Assembly (NCBI GenBank): GCA_003170295.1
Contig: PNAJ01000059.1
Location: forward strand, 89,186-153,185
Source: Bryobacterales bacterium
Lineage (GTDB): Bacteria > Acidobacteriota > Terriglobia > Bryobacterales > Bryobacteraceae
Reading direction: 5' to 3'
DNA: 64,000 nucleotides
The notes under the pieces are model-generated. The model was given only the letters and a program-made list of their open reading frames with translations, made no database searches and was not told the origin of the DNA. Of this stretch, positions 56,302 to 64,000 are shown piece after piece; the stretch's first letter is position 1, and each line of letters begins with the position of its first letter. The translations under genes and the position numbers were made by a program.

Positions 56302-57327
56302 ATGATGAGAATAGGGGTTGTTCTTGCTTTCGCGATTCTGTGTAGAGCGGCCGATTATCCCGATCCGGTGGAAGGCGATTTCACGATTCGCGATTTCCAT
56401 TTTCACAGCGGCGAGGCGCTGCCGGAATTGCGGCTCCACTACACGACAGTCGGTAATCCCTCATCCCCGGCCGTTCTGATCATGCACGGAACCGGAGGAA
56501 CGGGACGCGGCTTTCTCTCCGCTGGATTCGGGGGTGAGTTGTTCGGTCCGAATCAGCCGCTCGATGCGACGAAATACTTCCTTATTCTGCCGGATGGCAT
56601 CGGCCACGGAAAATCCTCCAAACCGAGCGACGGCTTGCGCGCGCATTTCCCGCACTACTGCTATGACGACATGGTGATCGCCGATTACCGGCTGCTGACG
56701 GAGCATCTCGGCATCAAGCATATGCGCCTGATCATGGGGACTTCCATGGGCGCGATGCACACCTGGGTTTTTGGCGAGATGTATCCGGATTTTATGGATG
56801 CTCTGATGCCGCTGGCCAGCGCGCCGGTGGAAATTGCGGGGCGAAATCGCATGCTACGGCGCATGATCGTCGATTCCATCCGCGACGACCCGGAATGGAA
56901 GAACGGAGACTACGAGAAACCTCCGCGCGGTATCGTCAGCGCGCAGTATGGTCTGACGATGATGACCTCGAGTCCGCTGCAGATGCTCAAGCAATCGCCG
57001 ACGCGGGCGGAGGCCGACGCCGCGTTCGAACGGCTGAAGGATCGAGCCATGGCAAGGGATGCCAACGACATGCTCTATCAGTTCGAATCGTCGACGGATT
57101 ACAATCCCGCGCCGAACCTCGAAAAGATCACAGCCCGGTTGATTGCAGTCAATTCGGCTGACGACCAGGTGAATCCGCCGGAGCTGGGAATCATGGAACG
57201 CCAGATCCAGCGCGTGAAGCGCGGGCGATACGTGCTGATCCCGACGAGCGACGAGACTCGGGGGCACGGGACGCATTCGGTGGCGAAGTTGTGGAAGCAG
57301 TATGTGGTGGAGTTGCTCGCGAATTGA
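56302..57327 (+). CDS. Alpha/beta hydrolase, homoserine O-acetyltransferase-like
   Basis: PAVLIMHGTGGTGRGFLS, RLIMGTSMGAMHTWVFGEMYPDFMDALMPLAS. Confidence 0.85.
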   Translation: MMRIGVVLAFAILCRAADYPDPVEGDFTIRDFHFHSGEALPELRLHYTTVGNPSSPAVLIMHGTGGTGRGFLSAGFGGELFGPNQPLDATKYFLILPDGIGHGKSSKPSDGLRAHFPHYCYDDMVIADYRLLTEHLGIKHMRLIMGTSMGAMHTWVFGEMYPDFMDALMPLASAPVEIAGRNRMLRRMIVDSIRDDPEWKNGDYEKPPRGIVSAQYGLTMMTSSPLQMLKQSPTRAEADAAFERLKDRAMARDANDMLYQFESSTDYNPAPNLEKITARLIAVNSADDQVNPPELGIMERQIQRVKRGRYVLIPTSDETRGHGTHSVAKLWKQYVVELLAN

Positions 57328-57330
57328 CTG

Positions 57331-58113
57331 CTATTGCTTGGCCGGCTCTGCGATTAGACCTTGTTGGTTCAAAATCACGATATCCGCGCGCCGGTTGCGG
57401 GAGCGCCCTTCCTCGGAGTCGTTGGAGGCGATCGGCGCGGTATCCGCATAGCCTGCGATCGACAAACGGGTGAGCGGAACGCCGAATTTGTTCGACAGCA
57501 ATTCGAGAATCGCGATGCTTCGGGCGGCGGACAGATCCCAGTTGCTGTGAAATCGCGCGGTGTTGATCGGAGTCGAATCGGTGTGTCCTTCGAGGCGTAC
57601 GGGGTTGTTCAATTTCGCGATGGCTGCCGCCACCTTCTCTAGATTTTCGTAAGCGTCGTGCGAGATCACGTCTTCGCCTGGTGAAAACAGAGCCGCCTGG
57701 TTGAAGCTCACGACCAATCCGCGAGCCTGCATGCTGATCTGGATGCGACCCGCGGCGATCTCCTTCTTTAATGCCTCGGACAGGATCTTGAGCGCCGGCA
57801 ACAACTCGGCGAGTTTCTGATCCTTCTTCTCCTCGAACGCTTTGGTCACGCCACCGGGCCCGCGTATCTGCACGTTGCCCTTGCCGGTATCCGTTATCGA
57901 GCCGCCCAATACGGCCGAGATCACCTGGGTTATCTTTTCGCCTTCAAACGCGCGCTTCACCGAATCGGAGACTTGTTGCGCTTTGCCCTTGTCGGCTTGC
58001 GAGGTGGCGAACATGACGACGAAAAAGGCAAACAGGAGAGTGATGAAATCGGCGTAGGAGACTAACCACCGCTCGTGATTTTCGGGTTCTACTGGTCTTT
58101 TCTTGCGGGCCAT
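57331..58113 (-). CDS. motB: Flagellar motor protein MotB
   Basis: ERWLVSYADFITLLFAFFVVMFATS; OmpA-like VRLEGHTDSTPI..RSRNRRADIVI. Confidence 0.92.
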   Translation of the reverse strand: MARKKRPVEPENHERWLVSYADFITLLFAFFVVMFATSQADKGKAQQVSDSVKRAFEGEKITQVISAVLGGSITDTGKGNVQIRGPGGVTKAFEEKKDQKLAELLPALKILSEALKKEIAAGRIQISMQARGLVVSFNQAALFSPGEDVISHDAYENLEKVAAAIAKLNNPVRLEGHTDSTPINTARFHSNWDLSAARSIAILELLSNKFGVPLTRLSIAGYADTAPIASNDSEEGRSRNRRADIVILNQQGLIAEPAKQ

Positions 58114-58130
58114 CGACGTCTCCTGTCCGT

Positions 58131-59015
58131 TTAAACCGCGGCGCGCACTGGCGCGTCGGATCCTTTGACTAAGTTCTCGGGCTTCTTTTTTTCCTTGACG
58201 GGCGCGCTGTGATCCGGCGAATACGATTCCAGCTTGGCCCGGATCAACTTCGGGTTTAGGCCCTCGACGATTCCGGCCACGCCTTCGAGAATCATCTCTT
58301 TGCGCTGCGTCTCGGCATGGGTCCGCGCCTTGATCTTGTTCGCGGCCGGCAGCAGGAACAGATTCGCGAGGCCGACGCCGTAAAGGGTTGCGACAAAGGA
58401 AACGGCAATACCATGGCCGACTTCGTCGATGTTGGCCAGATTCTTCATCACCTGGATCAGGCCCATGACAGCGCCGATGATCCCGACCGTGGGTGAATAT
58501 CCGCCCGCGAGCTCAAACACCTTCGCTTCGGCCTCCGCGTGCTGTTCTTCGAGTCCAATTTCGAGCTCCAGCATTTTGCGGATTTCCTGTAGGTCGGTCC
58601 CGTCCACGGCGAGGGTTAACGCTTTCTTGAGAAACGGGTCCTCAATCGCGAAGGCCTCCTGCTCAAGGGAAACGAGGCCGTTTTTACGCGCCTTGGTTGC
58701 GAAGCCGATTACTTGCTCGGTCATGAGGCTAAGCTCCACCTTCGAAGAGAGGAAAACGCCGCCCAGCCGCTTCAGCCCGCCGAGCAGAGTCTTTAACGGC
58801 AACGAGACCATCACCGCTCCAGCGGTTCCGCCCAGCACGATCAGCGCAGCGGTGAATTGCGCGACGTCGCCGAGTTTTCCACCTTCGAGCAGCAGTCCGC
58901 CGAGGATGCCGCCGATGGCGAGCACGATCCCGGCAATGGAGGCGATGTCCGGCTTGATCAATGCCTTCTTGGGCGTCGCGGGTTTGGTCGCTTCGGGTTT
59001 GATTGGTTCGGCCAT
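58131..59015 (-). CDS. motA: Flagellar motor protein MotA
   Basis: GGYSPTVGIIGAVMGLIQVMKNLANIDEVGHGIAVSFVATLYGVGLANLFLLP. Confidence 0.92.
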   Translation of the reverse strand: MAEPIKPEATKPATPKKALIKPDIASIAGIVLAIGGILGGLLLEGGKLGDVAQFTAALIVLGGTAGAVMVSLPLKTLLGGLKRLGGVFLSSKVELSLMTEQVIGFATKARKNGLVSLEQEAFAIEDPFLKKALTLAVDGTDLQEIRKMLELEIGLEEQHAEAEAKVFELAGGYSPTVGIIGAVMGLIQVMKNLANIDEVGHGIAVSFVATLYGVGLANLFLLPAANKIKARTHAETQRKEMILEGVAGIVEGLNPKLIRAKLESYSPDHSAPVKEKKKPENLVKGSDAPVRAAV

Positions 59016-59034
59016 AGATGCAATCGGGGGATTC

Positions 59035-59235
59035 TCAATCGTGCGACGGCAGGCGGCTCGATATCTCGCGGCGGAACTCGATCACCTTACGGATCACATC
59101 GTCTGTGGATTCGAGCACCACGAATTTCTGACCGTTGGTCAGGCTGATGACCGTGTCCGGCGTTGTTTCCACGTGTTCGATCAGGTCCGCATTCAGGACC
59201 AGCGGAATGTGGTTAATGCGCGTCAGGCGAATCAT
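59035..59235 (-). CDS. flbD: FlbD family flagellar protein
   Basis: MIRLTRINHIPLVLNADLIEHVETTPDTVISLTNGQKFVVLES. Confidence 0.9.
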   Translation of the reverse strand: MIRLTRINHIPLVLNADLIEHVETTPDTVISLTNGQKFVVLESTDDVIRKVIEFRREISSRLPSHD

Positions 59236-59310
59236 GCACTCGGTACCTGTTGTCCTTATCGGATTGCAAGACGAATGTGTGAGCGCGGCTTCCCGAGGAT
59301 GGGGATCGCG

Positions 59311-59736
59311 CTATTTCAGCATTTCGACGATTTCGCGCAATTCTTTACGAATATCTTTGAGGAAGGAGTCGGCCAGAGGCGAGGGCGCGGCAAACAGCTC
59401 CGCCTGAACCTTCTTGGAGGGCTTCATCGCTTTCGCCGTGCGCGCGGGCTCGGATTTGCCACGCGTTTCTAAAAATTTTCTCGCGCCTTCGATCGTAAAA
59501 CGCTTTTCGTACAGCAGCCGCTTGATTTCGAGCACCATTTCGACTTCCTTGCGCCGGTACAGCCTGTGACCGGTGCCAGACTTCTTGGGCCCGAGCGAAG
59601 GAAACTCCGTCTCCCAAAAGCGCAACACGTATGGCTTGATGCCCGCCAGACGCGCCACCTCGCCAATGCGGAAGTAGAGCTTGTCTGGGATTTCCTGCGG
59701 CGCAAGGGAGGCGGCAGTATTTTCAGGCACGCTCAT
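59311..59736 (-). CDS. MerR family transcriptional regulator
   Basis: [69 protein letters not shown]. Confidence 0.9.
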   Translation of the reverse strand: MSVPENTAASLAPQEIPDKLYFRIGEVARLAGIKPYVLRFWETEFPSLGPKKSGTGHRLYRRKEVEMVLEIKRLLYEKRFTIEGARKFLETRGKSEPARTAKAMKPSKKVQAELFAAPSPLADSFLKDIRKELREIVEMLK

Positions 59737-59754
59737 AAGAGTACCCTTATCATA

Positions 59755-60471
59755 ATGTCCCCGCTCGCAGGAATCCATCCCGTCCGGGAAGCGTTGCGAG
59801 CCGGGCGTCCTCTCGACCGAATCCTGATCGCCAAAGGGTCCACTGGACCGCGCGTGCAGGAGATCGTCGATCTGGCGCGGGAGCGCCGCGTTCCGGTGCG
59901 CTTCGAAGCTCGCGAGATGCTGGATCGGGCCGCGATGGGCGTGTCTCACCAGGGTGTGGTTGCGTTCGGATCGGCGGAACGTTTCGCAACACTGGAAGAA
60001 TCGATCGCCGTGAAAGGATTGATAGTCGTCTTAGATGGCGTTGAAGATCCGCACAATTTGGGCGCCATCGTCCGCACGGCGCACGCCGCCGGGGCGTCGG
60101 CAATTGTCATCCCCGAAAGGCGCGCCGCGGGATTAACCGAAGCGGTGGCTCGTGCCGCTGCGGGAGCGCTTGCGTATCTGCCGGTGGTGCGCGTAACGAA
60201 TGTAAACCGGTCGCTCGAAACGCTGAAGGAGAGCGGCTATTGGATCTATGGCCTGGATGAGCGCGGCGAGCATATCTACGATCAGGTGGAGTTCACCGCG
60301 CCCACGGCGATCGTGCTGGGGGGCGAAGGAAAAGGATTGCATGAGCACGTCGCGAAACACTGCGATTATCTGGTGCGTATCCCGATGCCCACCGGAGGCG
60401 TGGCGTCGCTCAATGTGAGCGTCGCGGCAGGCGTGATGCTGTTCGAGTGGCGGCGCAGAGCGCGCGGTTAA
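59755..60471 (+). CDS. rlmB: 23S rRNA (guanosine-2'-O-)-methyltransferase RlmB-like (SpoU)
   Basis: [63 protein letters not shown]. Confidence 0.92.
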   Translation: MSPLAGIHPVREALRAGRPLDRILIAKGSTGPRVQEIVDLARERRVPVRFEAREMLDRAAMGVSHQGVVAFGSAERFATLEESIAVKGLIVVLDGVEDPHNLGAIVRTAHAAGASAIVIPERRAAGLTEAVARAAAGALAYLPVVRVTNVNRSLETLKESGYWIYGLDERGEHIYDQVEFTAPTAIVLGGEGKGLHEHVAKHCDYLVRIPMPTGGVASLNVSVAAGVMLFEWRRRARG

Positions 60472-60528
60472 ATCTGTTACCATTTGTCATATGCTGATTT
60501 GTTCGCGTGTTGTTGGGCTTAATCATCG

Positions 60529-61149
60529 ATGAATCCACGTGGTTTCGCACCCCGCCGGCCGAGGATTCGGGAAAACGTGAATGAGGCAATCCGCGCGCGG
60601 GAAGTACGTGCGGTGTTTCCCGATGGCTCCGTAGAAGTGATGCAGACCTCACTCGCGGTGCGCAAAGCGCAGGAGATGGGTCTCGATCTGATCCTCATTG
60701 CACCGACTGCCGAGCCGCCCGTCGCAAAGGCGATGGATTATGGCCAGTGGCAGTACGAGAACAAGAAAAAGCAGCACGAAGCCAAGCGGAAGCAGCACAT
60801 CATCCAGGTGAAGGAACTCAAGTTCCGTCCCAACACCGACGATCACGATTACGACTTCAAGAAGAATCATGCGATTCGTTTCTTGAAGGAAGGGAATCGC
60901 GTGAAAGCGGTGGTGCAGTTTCGCGGCCGCGAAATCGCGCACACGGATCTGGGCCGCAAATTACTGATCCGCTTTTCAGAGGATCTGGCGCCTTACGGCA
61001 CTGCCGAAGGGATGCCTCGTCTCGAAGGACGCAACGCCCACGTGTTGCTGAGTCCGGTGAAGGCCGCGGCCACGCCCGCCAAGGATAAAGAGGCTAAGCC
61101 GAAAGACAAGCCGAAACCGCCCGAGGCCGGAAGCGCGCCGAAGCCTTAA
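60529..61149 (+). CDS. infC: Translation initiation factor IF-3
   Basis: RENVNEAIRAREVR, IAPTAEPPVAKAMDYGQWQYENKKKQHEAKRKQ, VKELKFRPNTDDHDYDFKKNHAIRFLKEGNRVKAVVQFRGRE. Confidence 0.96.
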   Translation: MNPRGFAPRRPRIRENVNEAIRAREVRAVFPDGSVEVMQTSLAVRKAQEMGLDLILIAPTAEPPVAKAMDYGQWQYENKKKQHEAKRKQHIIQVKELKFRPNTDDHDYDFKKNHAIRFLKEGNRVKAVVQFRGREIAHTDLGRKLLIRFSEDLAPYGTAEGMPRLEGRNAHVLLSPVKAAATPAKDKEAKPKDKPKPPEAGSAPKP

Positions 61150-61152
61150 GAT

Positions 61153-61446
61153 CTATCTCCAGCGACCTTCGTGAAAATAGTAGCGGCCACCCCGGGCTTC
61201 CCAGCGCGGCGTGATCCACACAGCTCGGGGACGCGGCGGGCGCATCCACGATCCGGCAACCCAAACGTGCCGGTCGCCTCGCCAGCCCCAGTATCCGTTT
61301 ACCCAAACAAATCCCGGGCCGGGTCCGACTCCGATCACTTCGGCGCGAAGCGGCGGCGGCGGAACGCTGGCATAATATACCGCGCCTCCACAGGCGACCA
61401 TCGAAAACGCCGCAAGTACCGGCGCTAATAACCATGTTCGTTTCAT
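61153..61446 (-). CDS. YXWGXW-repeat small secreted/lipoprotein-like protein
   Basis: GFVWVNGYWGWRGDRHVWVAGSWMRPPRPRAVWITPRWEARGGRYYFHEGRW. Confidence 0.75.
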   Translation of the reverse strand: MKRTWLLAPVLAAFSMVACGGAVYYASVPPPPLRAEVIGVGPGPGFVWVNGYWGWRGDRHVWVAGSWMRPPRPRAVWITPRWEARGGRYYFHEGRWR

Positions 61447-61510
61447 GACTGCCTCCTGTTACTAGAAACGGCCGGCAGGGCGGTCGAGTTGCGCTCTTCA
61501 CCTGGTATTA

Positions 61511-62629
61511 ATGTGTAGCGGCCTTCATGATACGGTTATGGGTACGATCCCTCAAACGAATTTGAGGCCCCTGTTACGGGCAACTTCACGGGACTGGCGC
61601 GCGAATCTGCGGCGTCTTTTCAAACGAAGTCATTTTATTCTCGGCGAAGAACTTCGTGCTTTCGAAGTGGAATTCGCCGCGGCGCTCGGTGGGAAATTTT
61701 CGGTCGGCGTCGCGAACGGCACCGCGGCGATCGAGTTGTGCCTGCGCGATGCCGGCGTCACAAGCGGTGAGGTCCTCACCAGCGCGCTGACGGCTCCCTT
61801 CTCCGGAGTCGGAATTCGGGCGTCCGGCGCAACTCCGAAATTCGCCGATATCGATCCCGAGACTTTGCAGATCGATGCTCGTGACACTGCGTCGCGCATT
61901 ACATCGAAGACGCGCGCGTTGATGCCGGTGCATCTCTACGGCCAGCCGTGCGCGCTTGACCAGTTCGTGAAACTCGCTCGGAAGCACAAAATTCCGCTCA
62001 TTCAGGATGCGGCGCAGGCCCACGGTGCGCGGTTCGATGGCAAACCGCTGGCGGCATTTTCCCGCTATGTCGCCTATAGTTTTTATCCGACAAAAAATCT
62101 CGGCTGCCTGGGCGACGGCGGCGGTATCATCACGGACAATGCCGCGACACGCGATCGATTCCTCGTGTTGCGCGACGGAGGGCGGCAGGGCGATCAGATC
62201 GCTCACAGCTTTGGGGTCAATTCGCGTCTCGATGAACTACAGTGCTGTTTCCTGCGCGCGTTTCTGCCACATCTAAACGGGTGGAATGCGCATCGCGGAC
62301 GCATCGCGGCGATTTACGACGAGGAACTGCGTGAGTGTCCGGGCGTGAAGCTAGTCAAGCGGACCGAAGGGTCGGTTCATCACTTGTACGTCATTCGGGC
62401 CGAGCGCCGGAACGCGCTGCGGGAATGTCTTGCAGCGCAAGGCATCGGAACAGCAATTCACTATCCTGTCCCGCTGCACCAGCACCCGGCGTTCGCGCAA
62501 AAAGGTTCGCTGCCCCATGCCGAGCAGGCGGTGAAAGAGATCGTTTCGCTCCCTTTATGGCCTTACTTAAAGGAGAGCTCCGCTCGCCGCGTTGCTCGAC
62601 AGATTCGGCGGTTCTACGGACGCAAGTGA
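61511..62629 (+). CDS. DegT/DnrJ/EryC1/StrS aminotransferase
   Basis: VGVANGTAAIELCLRDAGV, DAAQAHGARFDGKPLAAFSRYVAYSFYPTKNLGCLGDGGGIITDN. Confidence 0.93.
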   Translation: MCSGLHDTVMGTIPQTNLRPLLRATSRDWRANLRRLFKRSHFILGEELRAFEVEFAAALGGKFSVGVANGTAAIELCLRDAGVTSGEVLTSALTAPFSGVGIRASGATPKFADIDPETLQIDARDTASRITSKTRALMPVHLYGQPCALDQFVKLARKHKIPLIQDAAQAHGARFDGKPLAAFSRYVAYSFYPTKNLGCLGDGGGIITDNAATRDRFLVLRDGGRQGDQIAHSFGVNSRLDELQCCFLRAFLPHLNGWNAHRGRIAAIYDEELRECPGVKLVKRTEGSVHHLYVIRAERRNALRECLAAQGIGTAIHYPVPLHQHPAFAQKGSLPHAEQAVKEIVSLPLWPYLKESSARRVARQIRRFYGRK

Positions 62630-63237
62630 GCCTCCACGTCGACTGGAAAAACGAAAATCTCTCCGGCTGCGTTAACGATTAGCTTTCCGGCTCCCAACGG
62701 TTTGCCGCTATTCGGATAAAAAATCGCACCGTCGGTTGATTGACCGGGCAAAAGCTTGCTTGGTACGAATGCGATGGCCGACGCCGCAGCGGCCGCCCTT
62801 AGTTTTCCGCCGCCCATTTCCGCCTGCGCGTCTTGTCGCCGCGACTCATATCCATTGGTCGAGTGCACGCGGGTGTTGCCGTACAACGCCCCTTCATACG
62901 CCGTAATCAGTTTGATGACGTCGCCCCGCCCGGCCCGCTCCATCAGCGACTCCACCACGGTGGCAGCAGGGAGAGCGGCCATCGTTTCGCCCTCAGGTTT
63001 CTCGAACTTGAAATCCTGCGGCTTAACCTGCCACGAAACGGGGGAGCCGTTGGAGATCGCCACTTGCAACACCGCGTACTCCTTGATATGCATCGGCAGA
63101 TGGGCCCACATGATCGTGACTCCGCCCCGCGTAAGCGTTCTGTACTTCAATCCGCCGGATTCAAATTCGATGATTTGCGCGTGGAGCGCCCCGGTGAACA
63201 GAACAGCCGCCAGAGCAAGTGAGAAGCGCGACCCCAT
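62614..63237 (-). CDS. Hypothetical secreted protein
   Basis: Signal peptide MGSRFSLALAAVLFTGALHA. Confidence 0.65.
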   Translation of the reverse strand: MGSRFSLALAAVLFTGALHAQIIEFESGGLKYRTLTRGGVTIMWAHLPMHIKEYAVLQVAISNGSPVSWQVKPQDFKFEKPEGETMAALPAATVVESLMERAGRGDVIKLITAYEGALYGNTRVHSTNGYESRRQDAQAEMGGGKLRAAAAASAIAFVPSKLLPGQSTDGAIFYPNSGKPLGAGKLIVNAAGEIFVFPVDVEAHLRP

Positions 63238-63257
63238 ATAGCTAATGATAGCCGTCG

Positions 63258-63313
63258 CGCTTACCAGCGCGTGTCCTCATAACATCCGTCCACGCTTACC
63301 AGCGCGTGTCCTC
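63258..63313. repeat. 35-bp-period tandem duplication spanning the stop codon of the LytTR gene
   Basis: CGCTTACCAGCGCGTGTCCTC at 63258-63278 and 63293-63313. Confidence 0.9.
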
Positions 63314-64000
63314 TCTTATTGCGCTCGCCAAACGCTTACTCACCACGGCCTCGAAATTGTTGGACATCTTCAGCAGCCAGCGTTTGCTCGATAGCGGCGA
63401 AATCTTTCGAATGTGATCCGTGTTGATGATGGTGCTGCGGTGAATCCGCCGAAAACGCGTCGGTTCGAGCTTCTCCGTAAGCAATTTCAGAGAGTGATCG
63501 CTCAAATAACGGTGCGCGGTGGTGACGATATGCACCAACTCGCCCTCGGCTTGGAAAGCGACGATCTCCGCCGGGTCCAGCAGGTACATATCGGAGCCGC
63601 GGCGGCCCACGATTTTTCGCGGCGTTTCGCTGGGGGTGGCGGAAGGCGCGGGCTTCAGTTGACGTCGCGCCTTTTCGATCGCCTTTTCCAGGCGTTCCCG
63701 GCGGACCGGCTTCAATAAATAATCGACGGCGCCGACCTCAAACGCGGCGAGCGCATGATTCTCGTACGCCGTGACGAAAATGATCAGCGGCGTACGCTCT
63801 CCGCTGAGCGCGCGAACAACCGCCAGGCCGTCGAGTTCCGGCATTTGCAAATCCAGCAGCACAACGTCGGGTCGCAGATCGAAAATTCGCGAGATTGCTT
63901 CCGCGCCGGTGGAGGCTTCACCGGCAAGTTCCAGACCGGCGATAGCATCGACATGTTCGCGGAGGATTTCGCGTGCAATCGGTTCGTCGTCGGCGATCAG
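63296..64000 (-). CDS. LytR/AlgR-type (LytTR) response regulator, 5' end outside the window
   Basis: Frame runs to the window edge: LIADDEPIAREILREHVDAIAGLELAGEASTGAEAISRIFDLRPDVVLLDLQMPELDGL; LytTR FRRIHRSTIINTDHIRKI. Confidence 0.92.
   Translation of the reverse strand: MIADDEPIAREILREHVDAIAGLELAGEASTGAEAISRIFDLRPDVVLLDLQMPELDGLAVVRALSGERTPLIIFVTAYENHALAAFEVGAVDYLLKPVRRERLEKAIEKARRQLKPAPSATPSETPRKIVGRRGSDMYLLDPAEIVAFQAEGELVHIVTTAHRYLSDHSLKLLTEKLEPTRFRRIHRSTIINTDHIRKISPLSSKRWLLKMSNNFEAVVSKRLASAIREDTRW

Noticed and set aside
60529-61149. infC separated from rpmI-rplT as a novelty
   Set aside because: Genuine observation, but infC context varies among phyla; not unusual enough without comparison.

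Overview
Roughly 64 kb of high-GC bacterial chromosome. It is most likely an acidobacterium of the Solibacter/Bryobacter type: the C-terminus encoded near 23.5-24.2 kb resembles the TIGR03437 'Solibacter C-terminal' domain, and there are tandem PEP-CTERM proteins and an amtB-glnB-glnD cluster. Most of the window is ordinary chromosomal content: lipB-lpdA, an ECF sigma factor, an HtrA-like protease, POTRA protein, fliD, amtB/glnB/glnD, recQ, type-5 UDG, uvrC, roadblock, TPR, sigma-54 regulators, Fic/VbhA, GMC oxidoreductase, modA, rlpA, galU, motAB/flbD, rlmB, infC, DegT and a LytTR regulator. The most interesting observations are: (1) a DsrE-family gene at 8276..8734(-) with an in-frame TGA at the expected redox-Cys position (U-x-x-C) and a possible bacterial SECIS hairpin after it, so a candidate selenoprotein missed by the ORF track; (2) an unannotated 21-codon gene at 51527..51592(+) encoding MMNATKKKAPAKKKAAPKKKK, with a consensus promoter, a 5'UTR hairpin, a Shine-Dalgarno and a strong intrinsic terminator; (3) a REP-associated tyrosine transposase (RAYT) flanked by inverted copies of a palindromic repeat that recurs across the window, one copy apparently supplying the Shine-Dalgarno of the neighbouring papain-like protease; (4) several other palindromic repeat families with compensatory changes, clustered in composite intergenic arrays; (5) a structured 400-bp non-coding region at 35.2-35.6 kb. 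No rRNA, tRNA or CRISPR array was recognised.
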